A stretch of 64,000 nucleotides of DNA, taken from assembly GCA_050291245.1 (NCBI GenBank), contig JBNKJP010000023.1, forward strand, positions 1 to 64,000, in the 5' to 3' direction. Below are positions 26,156-36,062 of the stretch, piece by piece (positions within the stretch are counted from its first letter, which is position 1; every line of letters begins with the position of its first letter). The notes below the pieces were generated by a model that saw only the letters and a program-made list of their open reading frames with translations, was not told the DNA's origin and did no database searches. Source of the DNA: Thiodiazotropha sp050291245 (GTDB lineage Bacteria > Pseudomonadota > Gammaproteobacteria > Chromatiales > Chromatiaceae). Both the position numbers and the translations under genes were made by a program.

Positions 26156-27219
26156 TGGTTATGGCCGGAGGCACGGGGGGACATCTGTTTCCCGCACTCG
26201 CGGTGGCTCAGTGGCTGGAAGCTCAGGGTTGCCTGATCTCCTGGCTGGGCAGTCGCGGCGGTATGGAGACCCGGCATATCCCGGAATATGGCTACCGGGT
26301 TCATACCCTGAACATCAAGGGTATCAGGGGTACCGGTTTGAAACGCCGTCTGATGGCCCCCTGGGTCGTGATCCGCTCCTGTTGGCAGGCCTATCGGGTA
26401 CTGCGCCGGATTCGTCCCGATCTGGTTCTGGGTATGGGAGGATTCGTCACCGGTCCGGGGGGCGTGGCCGCTCGTTTGATGGGTATCCCCCTGGTGATCC
26501 AGGAGCAGAATGCGATACCCGGTCTGACCAACCGTTGGCTGGCGCGGCTCGCCAGTAAGGTGTTCGAGGCATTCCCCGGAAGCTTCGGTGCCGAGGCCCA
26601 GGCCGAAACCATCGGCAATCCGGTGCGTCATGAGATTGTGGCGCTGGCGTCCCCCGAGGCGCGTTTTGCCGGGCGGGAGGGTCCCATCCATCTGCTGGTC
26701 CTGGGTGGCTCACTGGGTGCCCAGGCCCTGAACCGGACCCTGCCCGAGGCCCTGGCGCGGCTGCCCCAAGAGCGGCGCCCCAAGGTGCGTCATCAGGCGG
26801 GAGAAAAACTCTACGAAGAGACCCTCGCCGGTTACCAAAACGCAGGTGTCGAGGCCGAAGTGAAGCCCTTCGAACGAGACATGGCGGAGGCCTACGGTTG
26901 GGCCGATCTGGTGATCTGCCGGGCCGGAGCCCTGACCGTCTCCGAACTGTGTGTGGCCGGGTTGGGCGCCATCCTGATCCCCTATCCCTATGCCGTGGAT
27001 GACCATCAAACCCACAATGCTCAAATTCTGGTGAACGCCGGAGCGGCCCAGTTGGTGGATCAGACCAGTCTGAATCCCCGGGATCTGGCCGCCCAGATCG
27101 CGGAACTCTCCGAAGACCGGAGCACCTTGCTGGAGATGGCCCGGGCCGCGCGCAAGCTGGCCCGGCCGGAAGCGGCGGAGCAGATGGGTCATTATTGCCT
27201 GGAGTTGATTGCATCATGA
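26140..27219 (+). CDS. murG: Lipid II synthase MurG
   Basis: 359 aa. It transfers GlcNAc to lipid I at the inner membrane face. Glycine-rich N-terminal loop MAGGTGGHLFPALAVA (8-23), MGGFVTGPGG, QEQNAIPGLTNR, LGGSLGAQALN, and VICRAGALTVSE are typical of family GT28. The ATG at 26140 lies 16 nt inside ftsW, while one at 26152 would begin right at the glycine loop; the former is preferred. Confidence 0.96.
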   Translation: MEPHVMVMAGGTGGHLFPALAVAQWLEAQGCLISWLGSRGGMETRHIPEYGYRVHTLNIKGIRGTGLKRRLMAPWVVIRSCWQAYRVLRRIRPDLVLGMGGFVTGPGGVAARLMGIPLVIQEQNAIPGLTNRWLARLASKVFEAFPGSFGAEAQAETIGNPVRHEIVALASPEARFAGREGPIHLLVLGGSLGAQALNRTLPEALARLPQERRPKVRHQAGEKLYEETLAGYQNAGVEAEVKPFERDMAEAYGWADLVICRAGALTVSELCVAGLGAILIPYPYAVDDHQTHNAQILVNAGAAQLVDQTSLNPRDLAAQIAELSEDRSTLLEMARAARKLARPEAAEQMGHYCLELIAS

Positions 27220-28652
27220 GTGAAGTCCTGACACGCCGCCACACCCCCAATGTCATGGGACGCATGCGCAACATCCACTTCGTCGGAATCGGCGGTTCGG
27301 GGATGAGCGGTATCGCGGAGGTGATGATCAATCTCGGCTACCAGGTCTCCGGATCCGACCAGCGGGAGAGTGTGGTGACCCGGCGTCTGGCGGAACTGGG
27401 AGCCAGGATCCACCTGGGACACACCGCCGACCACGTGGACGGTGTGGATGCGGTGGTTATCTCCAGCGCCGTGAAACAGGATAACCCGGAGGTGGAAGCA
27501 GCCCGCCAATCGCGTATCCCGGTGGTACCCCGGGCCGAGATGCTGGCTGAGATCATGCGTTTCCGCTTCGGTATCGCGGTGGCCGGCACCCACGGTAAAA
27601 CCACCACCACCAGTCTGGTCACCAGCGTCCTGGCGGAGGCCGGACTCGATCCGACCTTCGTCATCGGCGGTCGCCTTAACAGCGCCGGTGCCAACGCACG
27701 GCTCGGGGAGGGGGAATATCTGGTGGCCGAGGCCGATGAGAGTGACGCCTCGTTCCTCTATCTGCAACCGATGCTGGCGGTGGTGACCAATATCGACGCC
27801 GACCATATGACCACCTATGGGGGTGATTTTAATCGTTTGCGCGGGACCTTCCTGGAATTTCTGCATCATCTGCCCTTCTACGGTCAGGCGGTGCTGTGCA
27901 TCGACGACCCGGTGGTGCTGGAACTCCTCCCGGAGGTGACCCGTCCGGTCACCACCTACGGTTTCGATGAAGCGGCGGACGTGCGGGCCAGCGATATCCG
28001 TAGCGAGGGGCTCAGGACCCACTTCAACCTGCATGCCCCGGGCCTGGAGGCCCCCATGCCGATCACTTTGAATCTGCCCGGACGGCATAACGTACTGAAT
28101 GCCCTGGCCGCCGCAAGCGTGGCGCTGGAACTCAACCTGAATGGTGCATCGATCCAGAGGGCGTTAGAGAGCTTCGCCGGTATCGGGCGCCGCTTTCAGA
28201 CCCGGGGCGACTGCCGTGTGGATGGCAAACGGGTGATGCTGGTCGATGACTATGCCCATCACCCACGGGAGATCGAGGCAACCCTGCGAGCGGTACGCGA
28301 CGGCTGGCCGGATCGTCGTCTGGTGCTGGCCTTCCAGCCGCACCGCTACACCCGTACCCAGGAACAGTTCGAGGATTTCGTGCAGGTGTTGTCCAAGGCG
28401 GACCTGCTGATTCTGACCGAGGTCTATGCGGCCGGAGAGGATCCCATTCAAGGGGCGGCCGGACGGGATCTGAGCCGCGCCGTACGGGTGCGCGGACAGG
28501 TCGATCCGATTTTCGTGGAGCCGGTGGAGGAACTGCCGGAAGTGCTCCGGGGATTGCTCATGGACGGCGACATCGTACTGACAGTAGGGGCGGGCAGTAT
28601 CGGCGCAATCGCGGCGGAATTGCCCAGGCAACTTTGTGAGGGGGTGGCGTAA
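27216..28652 (+). CDS. murC: UDP-MurNAc:L-alanine ligase
   Basis: 478 aa. First Mur ligase, adding L-Ala. The ATG at 27216 overlaps the murG stop (ATGA). Signatures: HFVGIGGSGMSGIA, ATP loop VAGTHGKTTTT (122-132), EADESDASFL, NIDADHM, DDYAHHPREIEATL, and FQPHRYTRT. The stop overlaps the start of a small ORF. Confidence 0.97.
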   Translation: MSEVLTRRHTPNVMGRMRNIHFVGIGGSGMSGIAEVMINLGYQVSGSDQRESVVTRRLAELGARIHLGHTADHVDGVDAVVISSAVKQDNPEVEAARQSRIPVVPRAEMLAEIMRFRFGIAVAGTHGKTTTTSLVTSVLAEAGLDPTFVIGGRLNSAGANARLGEGEYLVAEADESDASFLYLQPMLAVVTNIDADHMTTYGGDFNRLRGTFLEFLHHLPFYGQAVLCIDDPVVLELLPEVTRPVTTYGFDEAADVRASDIRSEGLRTHFNLHAPGLEAPMPITLNLPGRHNVLNALAAASVALELNLNGASIQRALESFAGIGRRFQTRGDCRVDGKRVMLVDDYAHHPREIEATLRAVRDGWPDRRLVLAFQPHRYTRTQEQFEDFVQVLSKADLLILTEVYAAGEDPIQGAAGRDLSRAVRVRGQVDPIFVEPVEELPEVLRGLLMDGDIVLTVGAGSIGAIAAELPRQLCEGVA

Positions 28653-28834
28653 TGGCACACACATTCGATATGAAACGTCTGCATCATGGCTGCGGTGAAT
28701 CCCTGCGCAGTCACCTGTTTGAACTGATGATGAAGTCCCTCGCCAGGGCGGAAAAACGCGCCCGGGCGGAGCTTGCGCAACGCAACGGGGACGGGCCTTT
28801 GAGTCCGTCCCGGGATGAGAGGTTTTGGGGATGA
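28652..28834 (+). CDS. Small unknown ORF coupled between murC and murB
   Basis: 60 aa. The ATG overlaps the murC stop (TAATG) and the TGA overlaps the murB start (ATGA), so it fills the whole gap in one frame. The product is basic and helical (LHHGCGESLRSHLFELMMKS, then LARAEKRARAEL). No family is recognised. The double coupling argues for a real translated gene, though the frame may only bridge ribosomes from murC to murB. Confidence 0.5.
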   Translation: MAHTFDMKRLHHGCGESLRSHLFELMMKSLARAEKRARAELAQRNGDGPLSPSRDERFWG

Positions 28835-29730
28835 TACCTGCCCTGGACGAAACCCGGCTGCGCGGCGAGATGCGCCACCACGAGCCTCTGTCACGCCACA
28901 CCACCTGGCGGGTCGGGGGACCGGCCGAGCGTTTCTATCGTCCGGCGGACCGGGCGGACCTGATCACCTTCCTGCAGCAACTCGATGGGCAGGAACCCCT
29001 GTTCTGGCTGGGGCTCGGCAGCAATCTGCTGGTCCGGGACGGTGGTTTCAAGGGGACAGTGATCGCCACCCAGGGATGTCTCGAACAGCTTGGATGGCGG
29101 GGTGATCTGCTGGTTGCCGAGGCAGGGGTCTCCTGCGCCAAGATCGCCCGCACCGCCGCCCGGGCGGGACGTGTCGGAGTGGAATTTTTCGCCGGTATTC
29201 CCGGAACCCTCGGCGGCGCTCTGGCCATGAATGCCGGGGCCTTCGGTGGTGAAACCTGGAGTCAGGTACGGGAGGTCGAAACCATCGATCGGTACGGGGT
29301 GGTGCGTCGCCGTTCGGCAGCGGATTTCGAGATCGGCTACCGGCAGGTCAAGGGACAGCCCGGAGAGTGGTTCCTGGCCGCCGAACTCACTCTGGAAAGC
29401 GGTGACGGCGAAGCGGCTCAGGCACGCATCAAGACGTTGCTTGATCGTCGCGCCGCGACCCAGCCGACCCGGCTGCCCAGTTGCGGTTCGGTGTTCCGCA
29501 ATCCACCGGGTGACCACGCCGCACGCCTGATCGAGGCGGCCGGTCTCAAGGGCCGGCGCCTGGGCGGCGCCCAGGTTTCGGAAAAGCATGCCAACTTCAT
29601 CGTCAACATCGACAACGCCTCGGCGGCTGACATCGAAGCCCTGATTGCCCTGGTGCAGCAGCAGGTCGAGAGCCGCAGCGGTGTGCGGTTGGTGACCGAG
29701 GTCCACCGGATTGGAGAAAGCCTGGAATGA
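28831..29730 (+). CDS. murB: UDP-N-acetylenolpyruvoylglucosamine reductase
   Basis: 299 aa from the ATG at 28831, coupled to the small ORF. A TTG at 28825 is an unnecessary alternative. Flavoenzyme that reduces the enolpyruvyl group to make UDP-MurNAc. FAD-binding region HTTWRVGGPAERF, LGLGSNLLVRDGG, FFAGIPGTLGGALAMNAGA, and a C-terminal part with LPSCGSVFRNPPG carrying the catalytic Ser. It is the short (type II-like) form rather than the longer E. coli form. Confidence 0.95.
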   Translation: MIPALDETRLRGEMRHHEPLSRHTTWRVGGPAERFYRPADRADLITFLQQLDGQEPLFWLGLGSNLLVRDGGFKGTVIATQGCLEQLGWRGDLLVAEAGVSCAKIARTAARAGRVGVEFFAGIPGTLGGALAMNAGAFGGETWSQVREVETIDRYGVVRRRSAADFEIGYRQVKGQPGEWFLAAELTLESGDGEAAQARIKTLLDRRAATQPTRLPSCGSVFRNPPGDHAARLIEAAGLKGRRLGGAQVSEKHANFIVNIDNASAADIEALIALVQQQVESRSGVRLVTEVHRIGESLE

Positions 29731-30659
29731 GTGTCCCAGTCGAACAATACGGCAAAGTGGCGGTTCTGATGGGGGGGCTGTCCGCAGAGCGGGAGATCTC
29801 GTTGAAGAGCGGTGGCGCGGTGCTTGCAGCCCTGCAACGCCGTGGCGTGGATGCGCATCCCGTCGATGTGGGACGTGACATCCTGGCGGTTCTGGCGGAG
29901 GGGGGATATGACCGGGCTTTCGTGATCCTGCACGGGCGGGGCGGTGAGGATGGCGTGATGCAAGGCGCTCTGGAGTGCCTCGGGTTGCCCTATACCGGCA
30001 GCGGTGTACTGGGGTCTGCCCTGGGGATGGAGAAGCACCGCACCAAGGCGGTGTGGCGCGGCCTGGACCTGCCCACTCCGGAATCGGTGCTGTTGACCCG
30101 GATCGAGGATCTGCAGCGGGCCGAAGCCCTGGGTTATCCGTTGATGATCAAACCCAGCGCCGAGGGGTCGAGTATCGGCATGTCCAAGGTGGAGAACCCG
30201 GCACAGCTCCAGCAGGCCTGGGAAACCGCACGGGGATTCGATGCGCGGGTTCTGGCCGAGCGTTGGATCGTCGGCGCGGAGTACACCGCTTCGATTCTGG
30301 GTGAACGGATGCTGCCCTTGATTCGCCTTGAGACGCCTCATCAATTTTACGATTTCGAGGCCAAATACTCCGCCAACACCACCCGTTATCACTGCCCCTG
30401 CGGTCTGCCGGAGTCTCGGGAACTCGAACTGCAGAAGCTGTGTCGGAAAGCCTTCGAGGCGGTAGGCGCCCGTGGTTGGGGGCGTGTCGATCTGATGCTC
30501 GACAACGAGGGACGGCCCTGGCTGATCGAGGTGAATACACAACCGGGCATGACGGATCACAGTCTGGTGCCGATGGCGGCCAAAGTGGCGGGCATCGACT
30601 TCGATGAACTGGTGATGAGCATTCTGGCGACCAGCCTGAACAGCGAGGCGGCAGCATGA
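29727..30659 (+). CDS. ddl: D-alanine-D-alanine ligase
   Basis: 310 aa. ATP-grasp ligase making the D-Ala-D-Ala for MurF. GGLSAEREISLKSG at the N-terminus, LHGRGGEDGVMQGALE, IKPSAEGSSIGMSKV, and GRVDLMLDNEG...LIEVNTQPGMTDHSLVP are family motifs. ATGA overlaps with murB and ftsQ support both ends. Confidence 0.96.
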   Translation: MSVPVEQYGKVAVLMGGLSAEREISLKSGGAVLAALQRRGVDAHPVDVGRDILAVLAEGGYDRAFVILHGRGGEDGVMQGALECLGLPYTGSGVLGSALGMEKHRTKAVWRGLDLPTPESVLLTRIEDLQRAEALGYPLMIKPSAEGSSIGMSKVENPAQLQQAWETARGFDARVLAERWIVGAEYTASILGERMLPLIRLETPHQFYDFEAKYSANTTRYHCPCGLPESRELELQKLCRKAFEAVGARGWGRVDLMLDNEGRPWLIEVNTQPGMTDHSLVPMAAKVAGIDFDELVMSILATSLNSEAAA

Positions 30660-31513
30660 GTCGGGTACGTTCCTCCCAAAAGGCACCTGAGAGCCCATCC
30701 CTGGGGAAAAGGATGAAGGCCTGGACGGCACCGGTAACCCTTGTACTGGCCCTGTCCGGACTGCTCCTGTGGGGCCGCGTGCAGTTGCAGAATCCGCAAG
30801 TGTTGTCGGTACGCCGAGTGCAGGTCGATGGTGAGATGCACTATCTGCAACGGGCTAATCTCGAGCAGGTGGTGGCCCAGGCGGTGAACGGCAACTTCTT
30901 CACCCTGGATCTGTCGCGGATGCGAAAACAGATCGAACGCCTGCCCTGGGTGGCCAGTGTCAGTGTGCGTCGGGTCTGGCCCGATGCCCTGAGGGTTCGG
31001 GTTACCGAACAGGTGCCTTTGGCCTATTGGGGCAAGGATGCGATGGTGAGTCGCGAGGGCGTGGTATTCCGGCCTAAGGCCCTGCCCCGCCTGGAAGGAC
31101 TCGCAACCCTCCAGGGTGAAGCTCAGCATGCCCGGAGTATCACCCAGGATTACCAGTGCATGGACACCCTGTTGCAGACCGTCGGCTTGCGTGTGAGCGA
31201 CCTGAAGGTGGATGCGCGACAGGCCTGGCGGATCGAGACGGACACGGGATTGAAACTACAACTGGGCCGACGGGATGTGATGCCAAGGCTGACCCGCTTT
31301 GCCCAGCTCTATCCCTCCCTGATGAGTCAGGAGTCGGAGCGCCGGCCGGATACGGTGGATCTGAGGTACAGCAATGGTTTCGCCGTGCATTGGCAGACAC
31401 TGCCTGAAACAGGGGATGAGCGTCAGGCGGGTTTGCAGGGTAGGGATCACGAAATGCGTGGAACCCGGCACCAGCGGAACCAGACAAGAACTACAAGCGA
31501 AACGCGCGGGTAG
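30656..31513 (+). CDS. ftsQ: Cell division protein FtsQ
   Basis: 285 aa. Short cytoplasmic N-terminus, one membrane helix (about 25-43), a POTRA domain (SVRRVQVDGEMHYLQRANLE onward) and the FtsQ domain with VRRVWPDALRVRVTEQVPLAYW. It recruits FtsL and FtsB. The C-terminal tail of about 30 residues is rich in Arg, Gln and Thr and looks like an extension. Starts 4 nt inside ddl. Confidence 0.94.
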   Translation: MSRVRSSQKAPESPSLGKRMKAWTAPVTLVLALSGLLLWGRVQLQNPQVLSVRRVQVDGEMHYLQRANLEQVVAQAVNGNFFTLDLSRMRKQIERLPWVASVSVRRVWPDALRVRVTEQVPLAYWGKDAMVSREGVVFRPKALPRLEGLATLQGEAQHARSITQDYQCMDTLLQTVGLRVSDLKVDARQAWRIETDTGLKLQLGRRDVMPRLTRFAQLYPSLMSQESERRPDTVDLRYSNGFAVHWQTLPETGDERQAGLQGRDHEMRGTRHQRNQTRTTSETRG

Positions 31514-31518
31514 GAGTA

Positions 31519-32754
31519 ATGACGAAACGAAGTGAGAAAAATCTGATCATCGGCCTGGATATCGGGACCTCCAAGGTGGTGGCGATCGTCGGTGAGCTCA
31601 AGCCGGATAACGGCATTGAGATCATCGGTATCGGTTCCCATCCGTCCCGAGGACTGAAGAAGGGTGTGGTGGTCAACATCGAATCCACGGTGCAATCGAT
31701 TCAACGCGCCGTGGAGGAGGCCGAACTGATGGCCGGTTGCGAGATCCATTCGGTCTATGCGGGCATCGCGGGCAGCCATATCCGCAGTCTCAACTCCCAC
31801 GGCATCGTGGCGATCAAGGATAAGGAGGTCAGCCAAAGCGATGTGGAGCGGGTGATCGACGCGGCGCGGGCGGTGGCGATTCCCGCGGACCAGAAGATTC
31901 TGCACATCCTGCCCCAGGAGTTCATCATCGACGAGCAGGAAGGCATCCGCGATCCGGTGGGGATGTCCGGGGTGCGGTTGGAGGCCCGGGTTCACATGGT
32001 CACCGGGGCGGTCAGCGCGGCGCAGAACATCGTCAAGTGTGTGCGCCGCTGCGGATTGGAGGCGGATGATCTGATCCTCGAACAACTGGCTTCAAGCTAT
32101 TCCGTACTCAGTGACGATGAAAAAGAGTTGGGCGTGTGCCTGGTCGATATCGGCGGCGGGACCACCGATATCGCAGTGTTCACCGGCGGGGCGATTCGCC
32201 ATACCGCGGTGATTCCCATCGCCGGTGATCAGGTGACCAATGATATCGCGGTGGCGCTGCGCACCCCGACCCAGCACGCAGAAGAGATCAAGATCAAGTA
32301 CGCCTGCGCATTGACCCAGCTGGCCACCAGCGATGAAACCATCGAGGTGCCCAGTATTGGGGAACGCCCCCCGCGCAGGCTCTCGCGTCAAACCCTCGCG
32401 GAAGTGGTGGAGCCCCGCTACGAGGAGTTAATGACCCTGATTCAGGCCGAACTGCGGCGCAGCGGCTTTGAGGACCTGATCGCCGGGGGCGTGGTGCTTA
32501 CCGGCGGCAGTTCGAAGATGGAGGGTGTGGTGGATCTGGCGGAAGAGGTTTTTCATATGCCGGTACGCCTGGGGGTGCCCAAATACGTGACCGGACTTGC
32601 GGATGTGGTGCGCAATCCCATCTACGCAACCGGGGTGGGACTGCTGTTGTTCGGGCAGAACAATCGAACGCATGGCGGCAGGGAGCTGGCCAACGAGGGT
32701 GGATTGAAAGCGATCTGGGAACGTATGAAACACTGGTTCCAAGGCAATTTTTAA
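31519..32754 (+). CDS. ftsA: Cell division protein FtsA
   Basis: 411 aa. Actin-like ATPase that anchors FtsZ to the membrane. LIIGLDIGTSKVVAIVGE at the start, VDIGGGTTDIAVF phosphate loop, and VVLTGGSSKMEG are the actin-fold signatures. The end (IWERMKHWFQGNF) is the amphipathic membrane-targeting helix. Ribosome site TAGGAG lies at a good distance. Confidence 0.97.
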   Translation: MTKRSEKNLIIGLDIGTSKVVAIVGELKPDNGIEIIGIGSHPSRGLKKGVVVNIESTVQSIQRAVEEAELMAGCEIHSVYAGIAGSHIRSLNSHGIVAIKDKEVSQSDVERVIDAARAVAIPADQKILHILPQEFIIDEQEGIRDPVGMSGVRLEARVHMVTGAVSAAQNIVKCVRRCGLEADDLILEQLASSYSVLSDDEKELGVCLVDIGGGTTDIAVFTGGAIRHTAVIPIAGDQVTNDIAVALRTPTQHAEEIKIKYACALTQLATSDETIEVPSIGERPPRRLSRQTLAEVVEPRYEELMTLIQAELRRSGFEDLIAGGVVLTGGSSKMEGVVDLAEEVFHMPVRLGVPKYVTGLADVVRNPIYATGVGLLLFGQNNRTHGGRELANEGGLKAIWERMKHWFQGNF

Positions 32755-32804
32755 ACAATTTTTTGACATCTGTTAGGCGCAACAGAATCAATCGGAGGTA
32801 GAAA

Positions 32805-33983
32805 ATGTTCGAGTTAATGGATACACACAGTCAGAATGCTGTGATCAAGGTGATCGGTGTCGGCGGCGGTGGCGGCAACGCGGTCAACCATATGTTGACC
32901 GGTGACATCGAAGGCGTGGATTTCATCTGCGCCAACACCGATGCCCAGGCACTGCGCAGCAGCGATGTTCGTACCTTGCTGCAGCTCGGTTCCGATATCA
33001 CCAAGGGTCTCGGGGCCGGAGCCAATCCGGATATCGGCCGACAGGCGGCGCTGGAAGACCGGGAACGCCTCGAGGAGGCCTTGACCGGCGCCGATATGGT
33101 GTTCATCACCGCCGGCATGGGGGGCGGCACCGGCACCGGGGCCGCGCCCGTGGTGGCCCAGGTCGCCAAGGATCTGGGGATTCTTACCGTGGCGGTGGTC
33201 ACCAAGCCCTTCGGCTTCGAAGGCGGCAAGCGCATGAAGATCGCCGAGCACGGCATGGCGGAACTGGGCAAGCACGTGGATTCCCTGATCACCATCCCCA
33301 ACGAGAAACTGCTGGCGGTGTTAGGTAAGGAGATGAGTCTGCTCAACGCCTTCAAGGCCGCCAATGATGTGCTGCTGCATGCGGTGCAGGGGATCGCCGA
33401 ACTGATCACCCGGCCCGGACTGATCAACGTAGATTTCGCGGACGTCAAGACGGTCATGTCCGAGATGGGCGCGGCGATGATGGGTTCCGGCGAGTCGTCC
33501 GGGGACAACCGAGCCCGGGAGGCGGCGGAGCGGGCGATCCGCAGTCCGCTGCTGGAAGACGTGAACCTGGCGGGGGCCAAGGGCATTCTGGTGAACATCA
33601 CCGCGGGCCTGAACCTGGCTATCGGTGAGTTCGACGAGGTTGGTACCACAGTGCGCGAGTTCGCCGATGAAGATGCCACGGTGGTTATCGGTACGGTCAT
33701 CGACCCTGACATGGGCAACGATATGCGGGTGACTGTGGTTGCCACCGGACTCGGTGAACGGGGTAAGGCGGAACTGCCGAAGGCGCCAAAAGTCGAAGAA
33801 CTCAAGCCCGTCAAACTGGTCGAGAGCGAGGATCCGCAAAAGATGCCGGATGATTATCGTGAACTGGACCGGCCCACGGTGCTGCGAAACGGTCAGCACA
33901 ACCGTGCCGCAGCCGCGGCCACGGCGGATGGTAATCTGGACTATCTGGATATCCCGGCGTTTTTACGCCGTCAGGCAGATTAG
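32805..33983 (+). CDS. ftsZ: Cell division GTPase FtsZ
   Basis: 392 aa. Tubulin homologue forming the Z ring. GVGGGGGNAVNHM near residue 18, the tubulin signature GGGTGTGAAP (106-115), and NVDFADVKTVM in the T7 region. The conserved C-terminal peptide LDYLDIPAFLRRQ that binds FtsA and ZipA is present after an acidic linker. CGGAGG ribosome site. The 50-nt gap from ftsA contains a TTGACA that could be part of an internal promoter. Confidence 0.98.
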   Translation: MFELMDTHSQNAVIKVIGVGGGGGNAVNHMLTGDIEGVDFICANTDAQALRSSDVRTLLQLGSDITKGLGAGANPDIGRQAALEDRERLEEALTGADMVFITAGMGGGTGTGAAPVVAQVAKDLGILTVAVVTKPFGFEGGKRMKIAEHGMAELGKHVDSLITIPNEKLLAVLGKEMSLLNAFKAANDVLLHAVQGIAELITRPGLINVDFADVKTVMSEMGAAMMGSGESSGDNRAREAAERAIRSPLLEDVNLAGAKGILVNITAGLNLAIGEFDEVGTTVREFADEDATVVIGTVIDPDMGNDMRVTVVATGLGERGKAELPKAPKVEELKPVKLVESEDPQKMPDDYRELDRPTVLRNGQHNRAAAAATADGNLDYLDIPAFLRRQAD

Positions 33984-34139
33984 TGTAGAATCCGGCCAGT
34001 TACAGTGTGATGACATATTTTGGTAGCTTGAATGAGCGGGTTAGTGGTACAACTGTTCCTTAATCTGATCCGCTTGTGATAGCATGCGCGCCTTTTGTGG
34101 GGCTGTTCCGGCCAGAATCAGTATGGGGGCTGCGAGTCG

Positions 34140-35057
34140 ATGATTTGGCAACGTACGTTGAAGAACGTGATACGCGCCACAGGAGTGGGGCTGCATACGG
34201 GAGAGAAGGTTTATCTCACCCTGCGACCGGCAGCACCGGATACAGGAATTATATTCCGACGCGTCGACCTCGATCCCCCGGTTGAAATCCGGGCTTGTGC
34301 GGAAAATGTGGGGGATACCCGCCTCTCCAGCACTCTGGTGCATGACGGGGTACGGGTCTCCACGGTGGAGCACCTGCTGTCCGCGTTTGCCGGCCTGGGT
34401 ATCGATAATGCCTACGTGGACGTGAGTGCCGCCGAGGTGCCGATCATGGACGGCAGTGCCGGTCCTTTCGTGTTTCTGCTGCAATCCGCCGGAGTGGAAG
34501 AGCAGAACAAGGCCAAACGGTTCATCCGAATCAAGCGCAAGGTCGAGGTGAAGGAGGGTGATAAACGCGCCAGTTTCGAGCCCTTCGATGGTTTCAAGGT
34601 CTCCTTCTCCATCGACTTCGACCATCCCGCCTTCAAGGAACGCACCCAGTACGCCACGGTTGACTTCTCATCTACCTCCTTTGTCAGAGAGGTCAGCCGG
34701 GCGCGCACCTTCGGTTTTCTGCGCGATATCGAGATGCTGAGACAGAAGGAACTGGCCCTGGGCGGCAGCATGGACAACGCCGTCGTGGTGGATGACTATC
34801 GGGTCATGAACGCGGATGGCCTGCGCTATGAAGACGAATTCGTCAAACACAAGATCCTTGATGCCATCGGCGATCTGTACCTCCTGGGTCACAGCCTGAT
34901 CGGTGCATTCAGTGGCCATAAGTCGGGGCATGCCCTCAACAATCGCCTGCTGCGGGAGCTGATCCGCCAGGAGGATGCCTGGGAGGAGATCACCTTCGAC
35001 GAGCCGGAAGACGCTCCCATCTCTTATATGAAACCAGCCCATCTGACCGTTTCCTGA
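34140..35057 (+). CDS. lpxC: UDP-3-O-acyl-N-acetylglucosamine deacetylase
   Basis: 305 aa, the same length as E. coli LpxC. Zinc deacetylase committing sugar to lipid A synthesis. The start at 34140 (MIWQRTLKN) is chosen over an upstream frame because the family begins there. STVEHLLSAFAGLGIDNA holds the first zinc His, KHKILDAIGDLYLLGH the other zinc ligands (His, Asp), and HKSGHALNN the general-base His. It ends the dcw run. Confidence 0.97.
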   Translation: MIWQRTLKNVIRATGVGLHTGEKVYLTLRPAAPDTGIIFRRVDLDPPVEIRACAENVGDTRLSSTLVHDGVRVSTVEHLLSAFAGLGIDNAYVDVSAAEVPIMDGSAGPFVFLLQSAGVEEQNKAKRFIRIKRKVEVKEGDKRASFEPFDGFKVSFSIDFDHPAFKERTQYATVDFSSTSFVREVSRARTFGFLRDIEMLRQKELALGGSMDNAVVVDDYRVMNADGLRYEDEFVKHKILDAIGDLYLLGHSLIGAFSGHKSGHALNNRLLRELIRQEDAWEEITFDEPEDAPISYMKPAHLTVS

Positions 35058-35403
35058 ACGTCACATAATATTATCTGATTACCTACTATGCTCCGCCATA
35101 GGGTGATGGGCTCCCCCTCACCCTTCGGTGGGTGTTGTAACAGCATGCCGAGACTCATCTCAAACTGATTTTGGTTGCAGATACCATCGATTTTGTGCTT
35201 TTTATCGAACGCTTTGCCGAGGCAATTCATTCTTTCCACCTTTTGTGACACCCTCCTTCGCGGGATAGGGCCAGGGAGAGGGGGGTATGAAAATCTGTGA
35301 GCGCAGCGAACTCATCCACTCAAAACTAAAAACTCAACACTCAAAACTGCTATTGGCGACTGGCTGAGTAAAGTGGGTAATCAGGTAATATTAAAGTGCC
35401 GGG
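35058..35403. other. Intergenic region with A/T-rich repeat
   Basis: No gene is seen between lpxC and the convergent DUF721 gene. The piece at 35297-35348 (GAGCGCAGCGAACTCATC followed by repeated ACTCAAAAC/ACTAAAAAC units) matches the right arm of the long inverted repeat near 45256-45309. Confidence 0.55.
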
Positions 35404-35871
35404 TTAATTACAATCCCGCGTCATATGCCTGCTTAGCCTCAGTAGAGCCTGTTTCAGATCCCTGTCTGTAAGGCTCTCCGCGGTCAGACGCAGGGATTCA
35501 CTGCTCTGTTCACTCATCGCTTCCGCCCGTCGACCGCGATCCTGTTTCGGTGTCGTCGATTCCGGGGTGATGCGGACCTGTATCCGGGTTGCCAGTATCT
35601 CTTGCGCCATCAGGCTGCGCTGCAGTTGCGGCGCCATATAGCGCAGCCGGCTGGCCCAAACCGGCGACTCGGTGAACAGGGTCAGGTATCCGTTATGCAT
35701 GACCGCCCCCCGAACCTGCTGATCCAGGGGCGGAGTCAGACAGCTTCGTACCCGCTCAAGCAACTCGGCATATTCCGCCAAGCGTTGTCCCAGTTTGCGA
35801 AGATGAGCGCGTTTATTCAAGACATCATTCAGTTTATGCATGGTGGGGGGCGGGGAGTGAATTTTACTCAT
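35404..35871 (-). CDS. DUF721 protein, DciA-like helicase operator
   Basis: 155 aa. The DUF721 core spans about 10-100 (LNKRAHLRKLGQRLAEYAEL, then GAVMHNGYLTLFTESPVWASRLR). DciA-type proteins help load the replicative helicase DnaB in bacteria lacking DnaC, and are often found between lpxC and secA in gammaproteobacteria. No clear ribosome site is seen; an internal ATG at 35841 is an alternative start. Divergent from the M23 gene. Confidence 0.8.
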   Translation of the reverse strand: MSKIHSPPPTMHKLNDVLNKRAHLRKLGQRLAEYAELLERVRSCLTPPLDQQVRGAVMHNGYLTLFTESPVWASRLRYMAPQLQRSLMAQEILATRIQVRITPESTTPKQDRGRRAEAMSEQSSESLRLTAESLTDRDLKQALLRLSRHMTRDCN

Positions 35872-36062
35872 AAGATGATTAAGAAAGGTTTTTCCAGATC
35901 CATCCAGGTAGACCGTTCAAGTGGAAATTATCCGCCAATGGATGTGAATCACCATACAGTGTGAATAAAAAAACACCACTTTTTTGTTAGAAAATGGTAA
36001 AGTTCGTGGGTTTTTGAACGAAAAACCTGTATATGCAACCCGGTAAACAGTAAATTTGGGCG

